DNA of 64,000 nucleotides, from the NCBI GenBank assembly GCA_902510755.1, contig CABXCS010000003.1, positions 1-64,000 on the forward strand, written 5' to 3'. Under the pieces are notes generated by a model. The model ran no database searches. It had not been told where the DNA came from and was given only the letters and a program-made list of their open reading frames with translations. Source of the DNA: an uncultured Woeseiaceae bacterium. Its GTDB lineage: Bacteria > Pseudomonadota > Gammaproteobacteria > Steroidobacterales > Woeseiaceae. This document shows, piece after piece, positions 9,746 to 19,551 of this stretch. Within the stretch, counting starts at the first letter, position 1. Every line of letters starts with the position of its first letter. Both the position numbers and the translations under genes were made by a program.

Positions 9746-10204
9746 ATGAAGCTAGTTCCAAGAGAAAAACTAAATGACTACATAGGCAAAGAGATTGGTT
9801 GTTCTGATTGGTTTTTGGTGGATCAAGAACAAATAAACAAATTTGCCGATGTTACAAAAGACCATCAGTTTATTCATATCAATGAAGATCAAGCCAAAAA
9901 AACACCATTTGGCTCAACCATTGCACACGGTTTTCTGACGTTATCCATGCTGACATACCTAACTGAAAATTGCCGCTTAATTCCTGAGGGAACAGTCATG
10001 GGCATCAATTATGGATTTGATAAGGTACGTTTTGTAATGCCAGTTAAAGTAAATAGCAGGATTCGTGCAAGAGTAACACCACTCTCTTGCAACGAAAAAA
10101 ATCCAGGACAATGGCTGATAAAATCCGAAGTCACAGTTGAAATCGAAGACGAAGAAAAGCCAGCTATTGTCTCAGAATGGCTTTCAATGGTGATAACTAA
10201 ATAG
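9746..10204 (+). CDS. MaoC-like (R)-enoyl-CoA hydratase
   Basis: 152 residues with the hotdog hydratase-2 motif: FADVTKDHQFIHI (catalytic Asp and His at about residues 39 and 44) followed by PFGSTIAHGFLTL. It would hydrate enoyl-CoA to (R)-3-hydroxyacyl-CoA. A good AAAGGA ribosome site precedes the ATG. Fourth gene of the SDR-thiolase-MDR-MaoC operon; the hydratase and SDR would handle the same (R)-hydroxyacyl intermediate. Confidence 0.9.
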   Translation: MKLVPREKLNDYIGKEIGCSDWFLVDQEQINKFADVTKDHQFIHINEDQAKKTPFGSTIAHGFLTLSMLTYLTENCRLIPEGTVMGINYGFDKVRFVMPVKVNSRIRARVTPLSCNEKNPGQWLIKSEVTVEIEDEEKPAIVSEWLSMVITK

Positions 10205-10231
10205 TGAATTAGATACTAATGAGCGCGATAC

Positions 10232-10387
10232 ATGAAAATTGATAAAGAGACCATATGGCACTTTATCTGTGAGTTTTGCAAGGGGTATTGGACCATCGCC
10301 TCAATGGATAATTGGAAACCTAAAAAACTGTATTGTCCTCATTGCGGTGAACTGAATACGGCAGATCAAATCCAAAACGAAAAATAG
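10232..10387 (+). CDS. Small zinc-ribbon protein, 51 residues
   Basis: A 51-codon frame opens at the ATG at 10232, 28 bases after the MaoC gene. The product has two CxxC pairs, CEFC at about residues 14-17 and CPHC at about 35-38, spaced by a Trp-rich segment, which is the pattern of a small zinc ribbon. Its last 22 bases overlap the convergent symporter gene. There is no strong ribosome site. The Cys pattern and position make it a likely real tail gene of the acyl-CoA operon, perhaps a regulator or chaperone; the function is unknown. Confidence 0.65.
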   Translation: MKIDKETIWHFICEFCKGYWTIASMDNWKPKKLYCPHCGELNTADQIQNEK

Positions 10388-12027
10388 AGATAAATTGCAA
10401 GCACAAGACCTAAAATAACCCCAGTAGCATAAATGTCCTTTTGATCCCAACTTTCTCTAATCGCTTCTTTATTTATTGTTTGATAGGTTAATCCATCAAT
10501 TTGATTCTTATCAGGTAGCTCCGTTTGATAAGATATAAGGCATATCAGAAGCGTACAAAAAAGAAATAAGATGCCTGAAAAATAAAGGAAGTTAATGTCA
10601 CCGATATAAGCCAGAATATTTGGATTAGTTATTTTTCCTTCACCAAAGAATGCTTGGATGATCAATTTAGTCATGCCAAGCAAAAATCCTAATGAAAGCC
10701 CCCAAGTAGCTCCTTTGTTATTAATTCTTCGGTTAAATAATCCCAATAAAAATACCGCTGTAATGGGTGGAGCAAGATAGCCTTGGACGCTCTGAAGATA
10801 TTGATATAGACCGCCTTCAGAAATAAGCGGCATAATAGGAATCCACATTAAACCTAAAATCACTACACCAAGGGTTGCAATACGCCCAACGAATACTAAT
10901 TGTTTATCTGAAACCATGGGTCTTAGCTTCTTATAAATATCAAATGTGAATAATGTAGCGGTTGAGTTAAATAATGAGGACAATGAACTCATCAATGCTG
11001 CGATAATACCAGCAACAACCAGCCCCCTTAGGCCTTCGGGTAAAAGTGTGGCTACCATCGTTGGAAATACTTGGTCACCTATGATTTCCCCATTAGTATT
11101 CTTGTTTATATCAAGAATACCTTTCGCATTAAGTGCAGCTCCGATTAGACCCGGAATAAGGAAAATCATCACAGGCCAAATTTTAAAAAATGCACCCAAT
11201 AGTGCTCCTCTTCGGGCTGTTTTTAAATCTTTTGCAGCTAAGGTTCTCTGGACGATGTATTGATCTGTGCACCAATACCAAATTCCCACAATTGGCGAAG
11301 CAATCAATATTCCAAGCCAAGGAAAATCAGGGTCAGATAATGGCCTCCAGAGTTGATATTGAGCGACATTTTGACTGGCAAATGTCTGTAATTCATGGAA
11401 CCCACCTAATTCCTTAAGTCCAAAGTAGGTGATGGCACTTGATCCTATAATTAGAATAATTGTTTGAAGAAGATCGCTGTAAAGTACTGCTCTGAGACCA
11501 CCTGCGATAGTGTACAAGCCTGTTAGAGTAACTGTCGTTATCGCTCCAATCCAAAATGCATTTTGTGGTGTCCCAAAGGTATCAGGTAATAATGTTTGAA
11601 AAACTAGAGCTCCAGCATAAACTGTTACTGAGACTTTTGTTAAAACATAAGCAACTAATGAGACAATTGATAAGATCCAACGAGGTTCTTTACCAAAACG
11701 TTTCTCAAGGAACTCAGGCACAGTGAATACTTTCGATTGATAATAAAAAGGAACAAATATCCAGGCCAATAAGACAACAATCCATGCATGCAATTCATAA
11801 TGTGCCATTGCTAACCCAGTTGATGCGCCTTGTCCTGCAAGGCCAACAATATGTTCCGATCCTATATTAGAAGCAAATATTGAGGCACCAATTGCAAAGA
11901 ACCCCACATTCCTTCCTGCCAAAAAATAATCTGTGGACGTTTTTTGATTGCGACTTGCGTAAGATACGATACTTATTAAAAATAAAAAGTATAAGCCTAT
12001 AATCATCCAGTCAAAACTTGATAGCAT
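10366..12027 (-). CDS. Sodium:solute symporter, SGLT family
   Basis: About 553 residues from the ATG at 12027; a TTG at 12048 would add seven. Around 14 hydrophobic segments can be marked, beginning with LSSFDWMIIGLYF, followed by the signature STDYFLAGR and SNIGSEHIVGLAG characteristic of SGLT/vSGLT sugar carriers. It would import a sugar with Na+ across the inner membrane. It is divergent from glucokinase, with 121 bases between, so glucose or a close analogue is the best guess. Its 3' end overlaps the zinc-ribbon gene on the other strand. Confidence 0.88.
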   Translation of the reverse strand: MLSSFDWMIIGLYFLFLISIVSYASRNQKTSTDYFLAGRNVGFFAIGASIFASNIGSEHIVGLAGQGASTGLAMAHYELHAWIVVLLAWIFVPFYYQSKVFTVPEFLEKRFGKEPRWILSIVSLVAYVLTKVSVTVYAGALVFQTLLPDTFGTPQNAFWIGAITTVTLTGLYTIAGGLRAVLYSDLLQTIILIIGSSAITYFGLKELGGFHELQTFASQNVAQYQLWRPLSDPDFPWLGILIASPIVGIWYWCTDQYIVQRTLAAKDLKTARRGALLGAFFKIWPVMIFLIPGLIGAALNAKGILDINKNTNGEIIGDQVFPTMVATLLPEGLRGLVVAGIIAALMSSLSSLFNSTATLFTFDIYKKLRPMVSDKQLVFVGRIATLGVVILGLMWIPIMPLISEGGLYQYLQSVQGYLAPPITAVFLLGLFNRRINNKGATWGLSLGFLLGMTKLIIQAFFGEGKITNPNILAYIGDINFLYFSGILFLFCTLLICLISYQTELPDKNQIDGLTYQTINKEAIRESWDQKDIYATGVILGLVLAIYLYFSFWI

Positions 12028-12148
12028 GTCAGTATAATGTCCTTTCAAAAAAATGATTGATATGTTTAATTAAAGGTATGGAGTATTTAGACTTTAACAT
12101 TTTTTTTTGAGAAATTTTAAGTATATGATTATTGTGCGATATTAAACT

Positions 12149-13120
12149 ATGAGAGATAAAATCACACTTATTGGGGACATTGGAGGTACTAATGCACGTT
12201 TTGCATTGACATCAACCAAAAATTCATCTTTCTATGAATACAGAAAGATGAAATGTGCTGATTATATAACCTTAAGTGATGCTATTGAGTCTTATTTAAA
12301 AGAGATTAATTTAGATGCTATTGATAACGCTTTTTTAGCTGTTGCTGCACCAATTTTTGAAGAAAAAATAAAGGTAATCAACAGTCATTGGTTTGTTGAT
12401 AGAAAAGAATTAGCTAAAAAGTTTAATATTGATAGCATTCATGTGATAAATGATTTTGAATCTATTGCATTCGCAATAGAAACCATAAATAAATCTAATT
12501 ATCAGGCTATTGGTCCTTTGAAGCAGGCACATACAAAAAAATTTCAATACAATATTGGTATTATTGGACCAGGGACTGGACTAGGTGGTGCAGGTTTACG
12601 TAAAGATGAAGACAAAACAAGGGCATATGCTGCAGAATTAGGACATGTTGGATTTGCATCTCAAAGTGAGCTTCAGTTAGAAATAGTTGAGGTGCTTAGA
12701 GGTAAGTATAATAGAGTGGTCAATGAGACAGTTGCCTCTGGACCTGGTTTGAGAAATATACATTGGGCTTTACATTGTATAAAAAATAAACGCTATGAAG
12801 AATATTCATCAGAGGAAATTTTTAAGCAAATTCATAACAGTGAGATAGCAAAACTCAGTGTTGATTTATTCTTTGAGATGTTGGGACAAATTGCGGGAGA
12901 TTTTGCACTTGCAATAGGTGCTTTTGATGGGATTTTAATTACAGGAGACTTAATTAATTCAAACTCTCATTTAATTCAAGAGAGTTTATTTAGGTTCGGC
13001 TTCGAGAATAAAGACAATTATCAAGATCTAATGCAAAATATACCAACTTCGATCATTAATATTCCAGAGGTTGGTTTATTGGGTATTTATCAGTTCTATA
13101 ATTTAAAACAAGCTGAATGA
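12149..13120 (+). CDS. glk: Glucokinase
   Basis: 323 residues, the usual size for bacterial Glk of the non-ROK type. It has the phosphate-1 motif IGDIGGTNARFAL at the N terminus, GPGTGLGGAGL in the middle, AAELGHVGF, and GILITGDL near the end of the adenosine-binding region. It phosphorylates glucose at C6 with ATP in the cytoplasm. Divergent from the SGLT symporter: import plus phosphorylation make a compact glucose-entry module. An amidase gene follows after 10 bases. Confidence 0.92.
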   Translation: MRDKITLIGDIGGTNARFALTSTKNSSFYEYRKMKCADYITLSDAIESYLKEINLDAIDNAFLAVAAPIFEEKIKVINSHWFVDRKELAKKFNIDSIHVINDFESIAFAIETINKSNYQAIGPLKQAHTKKFQYNIGIIGPGTGLGGAGLRKDEDKTRAYAAELGHVGFASQSELQLEIVEVLRGKYNRVVNETVASGPGLRNIHWALHCIKNKRYEEYSSEEIFKQIHNSEIAKLSVDLFFEMLGQIAGDFALAIGAFDGILITGDLINSNSHLIQESLFRFGFENKDNYQDLMQNIPTSIINIPEVGLLGIYQFYNLKQAE

Positions 13121-13130
13121 GAAAATTAAT

Positions 13131-14705
13131 ATGCGAACGAACCGACTTGCAGTTTATATTTTAATTACTTTGTTATCAGCCTCATGTGGGAACAGATCCT
13201 TAAAAGAAATTTCTTTAATAGAATTAACTATACCTGAAGTACAAAATTACCTATTAAATGGACAGATTAGCTGTCGGAGCCTGGTTGAAGGATATCTTAA
13301 GCGCATCGAAATGTATGATGAAAGTTCAGGAATTAATGCAATTACAGTTGTTAATTCGCAGGCACTTAATAAAGCTGAAATTATTGATCAAATGATAGCT
13401 AATGGTGAGTTGCTTCCAGATTTATTTTGTGTGCCAGTTTTAGTTAAAGATAATTTTGATACACATGATATGGTGACTAGTGGTGGCTCAATTACTCTTG
13501 TGGATAATTTTCCTCCTGATGATGCATTTATGGTGCACAAGCTTAGAAAAGCTGGCGCCATAATTATTGCTAAAACAAATATGGCAGAATGGGCATTCAG
13601 TCCTAGGGAAACTGTATCATCCTCTTTTGGGAGAACAGCTAACGCCTATGATATTAATTATGTTCCAGCAGGATCTTCTGGTGGAACTGCTTCAGGGATT
13701 GCGGCTAATTTTGCAATTGCTGGCTTAGGGAGTGATACCGGTAATTCGATAAGAGGTCCTTCATCACATTTGGCACTTTTTGGTATACGCTCGACGATAG
13801 GTCTTACTAGCCGTGATGGTGTAATTCCGCTTATCTTTGATCGAGATATTGCTGGTCCTATGACCAGAACAGTTGAAGATGGTGCACGAATATTTAATGT
13901 AATTGCAGGTCATGATAGTGCTGATCCTCTCTCTATTCCGAACATGAGAGAGGATGATTATATGGAATTTCTAGATATTAATGGTTTATCAGGAAAGCGT
14001 ATTGGGGTTATTCGGGCGCTGGTAGATCACGAGGATGCCGATGAAGAGATTAACTCTTTATTTACTCAAGCATTATTGGATATGGAGTCTGTGGGAGCAA
14101 CTATCATAGAAGGCATTAAAATACATAGATTCTCTGATTTAGAAAATGAGATTAAATCTTGCAGTAGTTTTCGCTATGATCTGAAACGTTATTTACAATC
14201 GCTAAATACACCTCCCTTTTTAGATATGAAGATATTATTAGACAGTGGAGAATATGCACCAGCTTCAGAAGGTGGAATGGAATATTTTTCACAATTTCCA
14301 GTAGATGTAAATCCAGAAAAAAGACAAGATGCATGTCAATTGTGGCCACATAATATACTTCGAAATGAATTACTTGAAAATACTTTAATCGCTATGGCTG
14401 AAGCTAATTTGGATGCGTTGGTTTATCCAACATGGTCAAATCCACCAGCTCCGATTGATAAAGCAAGAGAAGAGTATCGAGGTGATAACAATCAATTTCT
14501 GGCACCAAGTGCTGGTCTCCCTGCGGTTACAGTACCAATGGGGTTTTGGCAAAATAAATTACCTGCTGGATTGCAAATCCTAGGCCGCCCATATTCAGAG
14601 GGATTATTGATTCAAATTTCTTACGCTTATGAGCAGAATTTTCCACATCGGCGACCACCCATCGGATTGGGCTTACATTCTCTTGCTAATGATTTATTGA
14701 ATTAA
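13131..14705 (+). CDS. Lipoprotein amidase, amidase-signature family
   Basis: 524 residues with a lipoprotein signal (lipobox SASC, Cys19). The catalytic Lys is in VLVKDNFDT and the signature GSSGGTASGIA holds the cis-Ser, with the nucleophile Ser in SDTGNSIRGPSS. This Ser-cisSer-Lys family hydrolyses amides; the GatA role is excluded by the signal and by the lack of gatB/C. It is closest in architecture to exported amidases of marine proteobacteria. It is convergent with the gamma-glutamyltransferase gene, overlapping by 12 bases. The substrate is unknown, perhaps peptide or N-acyl amino acid amides. Confidence 0.88.
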   Translation: MRTNRLAVYILITLLSASCGNRSLKEISLIELTIPEVQNYLLNGQISCRSLVEGYLKRIEMYDESSGINAITVVNSQALNKAEIIDQMIANGELLPDLFCVPVLVKDNFDTHDMVTSGGSITLVDNFPPDDAFMVHKLRKAGAIIIAKTNMAEWAFSPRETVSSSFGRTANAYDINYVPAGSSGGTASGIAANFAIAGLGSDTGNSIRGPSSHLALFGIRSTIGLTSRDGVIPLIFDRDIAGPMTRTVEDGARIFNVIAGHDSADPLSIPNMREDDYMEFLDINGLSGKRIGVIRALVDHEDADEEINSLFTQALLDMESVGATIIEGIKIHRFSDLENEIKSCSSFRYDLKRYLQSLNTPPFLDMKILLDSGEYAPASEGGMEYFSQFPVDVNPEKRQDACQLWPHNILRNELLENTLIAMAEANLDALVYPTWSNPPAPIDKAREEYRGDNNQFLAPSAGLPAVTVPMGFWQNKLPAGLQILGRPYSEGLLIQISYAYEQNFPHRRPPIGLGLHSLANDLLN

Positions 14706-16436
14706 ACTGGGCGCTCTGAATACTCTTGAGTCACCTCGATCACGAGGATCTGAAGCGGCTATCCAGGATGTTTTATCTTTTTTAATTATTTGTACATCAC
14801 CAAAATCATAACTATGTGGGATGGCCTTGTAACCATAATCACCAAGTGAAGTGATAGTTTCTCTAGGTAAAGGGTTATTGATAGTATAACCATTAAATGT
14901 AATTTCATCTTCTGGAAGAAGTTGATGATGGAATCGAGTGGCTTTAATTGCCTCGTAAGGACTCATTTTGAAATCGACAATATTAGTAATGACCTGAAAA
15001 ACACTAGTGAAAATTGTGGATCCACCTGGAGTACCAAGGACCATTTCCACTTCATTATCTTTTAGAATAATAGTTGGAGACATTGAAGAAAGCATCCTTT
15101 TTTCTGGTTGAATTTCATTAGCAATATTACCTACAACACCAAATATATTTGGAACTCCTGGTTTGGCACTGAAATCATCCATTTCATTATTAAGTAAGAA
15201 GCCAGCACCCTCAATCACTACTCCACTGCCATAATTCCAGTTAATAGTATAGGTATTTGAAACAGCATTACCCCATTGATCAACGATGGAGTAATGAGTT
15301 GTATTAGGAGACTCTATTCCAGGACTAACACCTTCAAGTTTCGATATGTTGTTTGGGTTGACTTCCAATGCTCGGGATGCAATATAATCATCACTTATAA
15401 GGGTTTTTATATTAGTATCGAAGAAATCTGGATCACCTAAGTATTCAGCTCTATCAGCAAAGACTCTTTTCTCCATTTCTGCTACTAAGTGAATATACGT
15501 TGGCGTATTATGCTCTACACCGTCAAAAAGATGTGCGAGATAGTCTTTCATTTTCAATAATTGAATTACCGCAAAGCCACCTGAACTTGGTGGTGGCGAG
15601 GAAACTATTTCATAATCACGCCATGATACTCTCAGCGGCTCACGCCATTTTGCTTCATATTTTTCAAGATCTTTTTTTGTGATTAGGCCATTACTATTTT
15701 TCATTTGTTCCACGATTAGTTTGGCTGTTCTACCGCGATAAAAGTCATCCGCACCATATTTAGCAATACGTTTGAGCGTATTTGCAAGCTCTGGTTGCTT
15801 GAACTTTTCATTTACTTTGATGGAGCCAAAGTAAGCTTTGAAATTTGTATTATCACCAAACCAGCTCAATGAGTTTTGAATATCATCTACTAAAATTTTT
15901 GCTGGAAAAAAGCCCTCTTCAGCAAGAGATATAGCCGGTTCAATTAAATCTTTCCAAGGCAGTTTTCCGAAACGCTGGTGCGCTTTCCAGAACCCTGCCA
16001 CGGTTCCAGGAACCCCGGCTGCTTGCCCTCCAATTAAAGTAGAGTTTTCAATTACATTTCCATCTTGATCAAGGTACATATCTTTGTGGGCCGCTAGAGG
16101 TGCTTTTTCCCTGTAATCTAAGAAGGCAACTTCGTCATTCATTTTTATAGTCATGAAACCACCTCCACCAATATTTCCGGCATCAATAAAAGTCACGGCT
16201 AGTGAGAAGCCAGCAGCGATTGCAGCATCTACAGCATTGCCACCTTTATTGAGGATATCTTGACTGATTTTTGCACCAAATTTATCTGGTATGGCGATCG
16301 CAGCAAATGAAGAATACTCAGTTGAGTTGTCTGATTTGAGTGAGTTATTTTCAAGTTGACTTGAATCTTGATCGCAACCATGAATTAAGATGAATAGGAT
16401 AAATAAGTAAAATTGATAGATTTTTTTTTGATTCAT
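14694..16436 (-). CDS. Gamma-glutamyltransferase, lipoprotein form
   Basis: 580 residues, with a lipoprotein-like signal ending at Cys21 (LIHGC). GGNAVDAAIAAGFSLAV and GNIGGGGFM mark the large subunit. The autoprocessing site and nucleophile are the Thr pair at about 379-380 in SPNTTHYSIVD, giving the small subunit with SSMSPTIIL and GTPGGSTI. GGT hydrolyses or transfers the gamma-glutamyl group of glutathione and similar compounds in the periplasm. Together with the adjacent aldehyde dehydrogenase and the distant PuuB-like protein it suggests use of gamma-glutamyl compounds. Confidence 0.93.
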   Translation of the reverse strand: MNQKKIYQFYLFILFILIHGCDQDSSQLENNSLKSDNSTEYSSFAAIAIPDKFGAKISQDILNKGGNAVDAAIAAGFSLAVTFIDAGNIGGGGFMTIKMNDEVAFLDYREKAPLAAHKDMYLDQDGNVIENSTLIGGQAAGVPGTVAGFWKAHQRFGKLPWKDLIEPAISLAEEGFFPAKILVDDIQNSLSWFGDNTNFKAYFGSIKVNEKFKQPELANTLKRIAKYGADDFYRGRTAKLIVEQMKNSNGLITKKDLEKYEAKWREPLRVSWRDYEIVSSPPPSSGGFAVIQLLKMKDYLAHLFDGVEHNTPTYIHLVAEMEKRVFADRAEYLGDPDFFDTNIKTLISDDYIASRALEVNPNNISKLEGVSPGIESPNTTHYSIVDQWGNAVSNTYTINWNYGSGVVIEGAGFLLNNEMDDFSAKPGVPNIFGVVGNIANEIQPEKRMLSSMSPTIILKDNEVEMVLGTPGGSTIFTSVFQVITNIVDFKMSPYEAIKATRFHHQLLPEDEITFNGYTINNPLPRETITSLGDYGYKAIPHSYDFGDVQIIKKDKTSWIAASDPRDRGDSRVFRAPSLIQ

Positions 16437-16459
16437 TTTTAAAATTTAATTTTTATTAC

Positions 16460-17947
16460 TTATAATGATATCCACGCCGTTTTAAGATCCGTATATTTTT
16501 CTAATGCATGCAAGGATCTATCATGACCATTTCCAGATTGTTTGACGCCACCGAGTGGAACAGTTAAATCTGCTCCACCATAACAATTAACATGGACAAC
16601 ACCAGCTTTAATGGATCTTATCATACGATGAGCCCTACTGAGATCAGTGGTCCAAACCGCAGCTGCTAAGCCATAAACTGTATTATTTGCAATATCGATA
16701 GCATCGTTCTCATTTTTGCAAGTAAGAACACTCAGAACAGGACCAAAAACTTCTTCTTGGGCAATTTTCATTTCAGTATTAACTTTTGAGAAAACAGTTG
16801 GCTCCATATAATATCCACCTAAGTCATGGTTAATTTGCTTACCCCCGGATCTAAGGATGGCACCTTCTGTTAATGCGCTATCTATGTAATTGAGATTTTT
16901 ATTTAGTTGATCTTGAGAGGCTATTGCTCCAATATTTGAAGATAAATCTAAGGGATCCCCTACAATTAATTTTTTTGATTCATTGATGAGTTTTTCAGTA
17001 AATTCATCCGCAATTGATTCTTCAATAATTAATCTGGAGCCCGCGACACAAACTTGACCAGAATTTCTAAAAATCCCACCTAAACTTTGAGTAACAGCTT
17101 TATCGATATCTTTTGTATCTGCAAAGACGATGTTTGGTGATTTGCCACCTAATTCGAGATACACTCTTTTGAGATTTGAGCGAGAAGAATAGTCCAGTAT
17201 TTTTCTACCGACCACTCCTGACCCAGTAAATGCAATAACATCCACATCCATGTGCATGGCGAGAGCTTTACCAGTAACTTCTCCTTCTCCGGTGATAACA
17301 TTGAAGACACCAGCGGGTATCCCAGCTTCAGTTGCTAATTCAGCTAATTTTAATAGAGCTAAGGAGGCATTTTCTGCACATTTGATAATGACTGAGTTCC
17401 CCGTACTTAATGCTGGGGCAAATTTCCATGAAGCAATCATTAATGGAAAATTCCAAGGTATAATGGCGCCTATCACTCCAATTGGTTCGCGATGAATTAA
17501 TCCAAGTATGCTATCTGAAGTTGGGGCAATTTCACCGTACATCTTATCTATTGTCTCAGCGTAGTATCGAATACATGAAGCAGCACTTGTTGGTTCAGCT
17601 ATAATAGCCATATTAATTTCTGTGCCATTATCTCTTACCCCAAGAACTGCTAGTTCTAATGCATTAGCTTCTATGAGTTCCGCGAATCTAATGAGTATCT
17701 TTTTTCTTTCTTGAGGTGCAGCTTTTGACCAGTAACCATTGTCAAATGATTTTCTTGCAACTTTTACAGTATTATCAACATCTTCAGCATTAGCATTGGC
17801 AATTGTAGTGATATTTTTTCCATCAATTGGACTAATAACATCTATTGTCTGCCCAGATATTGATGGAATTTTTTTGTTATCAACAAATAATTGCTGTTCG
17901 CTGATATTTTTATTTCTTAGAAGATCGATATCTTTTTGTTTAAGCAT
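16460..17947 (-). CDS. NAD(P)-dependent aldehyde dehydrogenase
   Basis: 495 residues, a full-length ALDH. The catalytic Glu is in LELGGKSPN and the catalytic Cys in NSGQVCVAGSR; the IIPWNFP and FTGSGVVG cofactor motifs are clear. It resembles PuuC/betaine-aldehyde-type enzymes that oxidise amino-aldehydes to acids. Its stop is 23 bases upstream of the gamma-glutamyltransferase start, so the two are probably cotranscribed. The substrate is not determinable; gamma-glutamyl- or gamma-aminobutyraldehyde is a context guess. Confidence 0.92.
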   Translation of the reverse strand: MLKQKDIDLLRNKNISEQQLFVDNKKIPSISGQTIDVISPIDGKNITTIANANAEDVDNTVKVARKSFDNGYWSKAAPQERKKILIRFAELIEANALELAVLGVRDNGTEINMAIIAEPTSAASCIRYYAETIDKMYGEIAPTSDSILGLIHREPIGVIGAIIPWNFPLMIASWKFAPALSTGNSVIIKCAENASLALLKLAELATEAGIPAGVFNVITGEGEVTGKALAMHMDVDVIAFTGSGVVGRKILDYSSRSNLKRVYLELGGKSPNIVFADTKDIDKAVTQSLGGIFRNSGQVCVAGSRLIIEESIADEFTEKLINESKKLIVGDPLDLSSNIGAIASQDQLNKNLNYIDSALTEGAILRSGGKQINHDLGGYYMEPTVFSKVNTEMKIAQEEVFGPVLSVLTCKNENDAIDIANNTVYGLAAAVWTTDLSRAHRMIRSIKAGVVHVNCYGGADLTVPLGGVKQSGNGHDRSLHALEKYTDLKTAWISL

Positions 17948-17960
17948 AATAATCTCGTTA

Positions 17961-18392
17961 TTAGTGACAGGCCTTGCCGTATTTTTTTAATCGGAAATAG
18001 TTATAAGGTAGTGGTGTCAAAAAACCAGCTACCCACATTGGGAGAATTGTATAGAGCGTTATTTTAGCTTGCCCTCCAGTCATTAGGAAATCTGTTACAT
18101 TCATAGCAATCTCCATTGAAACCATTGAGATTAATGACATACCTATTGCAGTTTTGAACGCTTTCTTGGGATCCATTTGTCGCATTAGGATAATAGTTTC
18201 CAATATGATTGATGTAATTAATCCATTGATAATAGCCAGCAACATAATGCCCAATACTGGAAAATTAATCGCTGAATATTGAAAGAATAAAATTGTGCCA
18301 AAATCACCAATTGAACAACCAAGCAAACACCATAATGTATTTTTGGACGCATTCATCCAAGTATGTCTACAATTCCAGGTGACGCCCATCAT
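17961..18392 (-). CDS. DUF4396 membrane protein
   Basis: About 143 residues with four likely membrane segments. The CRHTWMNASKNT and LLGCSIGDF segments at the N terminus, the ISMVSMEIAMN helix and the PLPYNYFRLKKYGKACH end match what I know of DUF4396 proteins. The conserved His, Cys and Asp residues near the membrane might bind a metal, but no function is established. It lies 13 bases upstream of the aldehyde dehydrogenase gene and probably leads that transcript. Confidence 0.72.
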   Translation of the reverse strand: MMGVTWNCRHTWMNASKNTLWCLLGCSIGDFGTILFFQYSAINFPVLGIMLLAIINGLITSIILETIILMRQMDPKKAFKTAIGMSLISMVSMEIAMNVTDFLMTGGQAKITLYTILPMWVAGFLTPLPYNYFRLKKYGKACH

Positions 18393-18420
18393 ATGCTCTC
18401 TTAATTATAACCCTGAAAAA

Positions 18421-19551
18421 TCAATCTATTTGTCTTCTGTGAGATCGTTCAAAGTACATTTCTAGTTTATTTTCATCGTACATTTGCCTATAGAAGGAAT
18501 CAGGATCACACTCATACGGATATATTTCTGTAGAGGAATTTCTTGTCCACTTACGTCTTCTGATAGGTGGCTGTTCATAATTCGCTGGATCTAAAAGTGT
18601 AATCACAGCGCTGAGTGTTTGCCCATCCTCACTAAGGGAATATCGCTCATGCATTCTCGCTCCGTCTGAAATTGGTTCGCCACGGAAGTCTCTGACATTT
18701 CCCTCTAATAATTGAGTTTCAATGACAAGATCACTCCCATTCCAATAGCCATTAGAAAAACCCATTCCTGACGTTGGATAATAAGCTGGAGGTTCTTTTT
18801 TGTTCATATAAATTCGTCTGACTTCGCTATCAACCTCATACAAAAAAGTTAATCTCTCTTCACTTTTTAATATTTCGAAAGGGTATGCACCCCATGCAGA
18901 GATCGCAACAATACCTGGCGAAACACATCTTACATTAGGCTGATCATAGTGGTCTATATAGTCTTTATGCCACAATTTTGCCTTCTCAGTGAGATCCATT
19001 GAGTATTTTCGAAAGTCCACTCCTGGAGCTGGAGTCCATAGGCCTGAGATATCAACTGGTTTGGGGGGTAATAATTCATTATTAGGATCTTTGCGTATTG
19101 CTATCCATTTACCACCTGCCTCTGGAGTTTCGGTAGTACCTTCAATAGTAAATGTACCTGACATTTCTTTTGTTGAAAAATTCCCCTTAAGTCTTCGAAA
19201 AAAAACAAAACCTGCAAGGTCTCTACTATCAACAACAATTTCAATCACATTTTCATCGATTTTAACATCAACCGGACCACCTTCAACATGCCCCATCCAT
19301 TTTTCATTTATTTGTGAAAGTGACAATTCTCCAATAATAGCTGCCTTATTATCTGTAGGCGCACCAATTACAACTGAATTATCTATTTGTCCTTTACCAC
19401 CATTGAGAATTAACATCCATTTTCCTTCAACAGAGGTTTTAGCCATTAAAGGAGAGATAGTAACTAGATAAATGGATATAAATTTAAAAATAAATTGACT
19501 TATAGTTTTTAAAAATTTAGAAAGTTCAGTCTTGCTGATAATATGATTCAT
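18421..19551 (-). CDS. Exported protein of unknown function
   Basis: 376 residues with a long hydrophobic N-terminal segment ending LMAKTS, read as a signal peptide. After it comes a beta-rich domain (GKWMLILNGG, repeated beta-strand-like stretches) and then a second part from GLWTPAPGVDF with NVRCVSPGIV, a Cys-Pro-containing motif, and an Arg-rich end. Similar proteins accompany DUF6152 genes in marine gammaproteobacteria. It directly abuts the DUF6152 gene (TAAATG). No catalytic motif is evident; a periplasmic binding or scaffold role is possible. Confidence 0.6.
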   Translation of the reverse strand: MNHIISKTELSKFLKTISQFIFKFISIYLVTISPLMAKTSVEGKWMLILNGGKGQIDNSVVIGAPTDNKAAIIGELSLSQINEKWMGHVEGGPVDVKIDENVIEIVVDSRDLAGFVFFRRLKGNFSTKEMSGTFTIEGTTETPEAGGKWIAIRKDPNNELLPPKPVDISGLWTPAPGVDFRKYSMDLTEKAKLWHKDYIDHYDQPNVRCVSPGIVAISAWGAYPFEILKSEERLTFLYEVDSEVRRIYMNKKEPPAYYPTSGMGFSNGYWNGSDLVIETQLLEGNVRDFRGEPISDGARMHERYSLSEDGQTLSAVITLLDPANYEQPPIRRRKWTRNSSTEIYPYECDPDSFYRQMYDENKLEMYFERSHRRQID

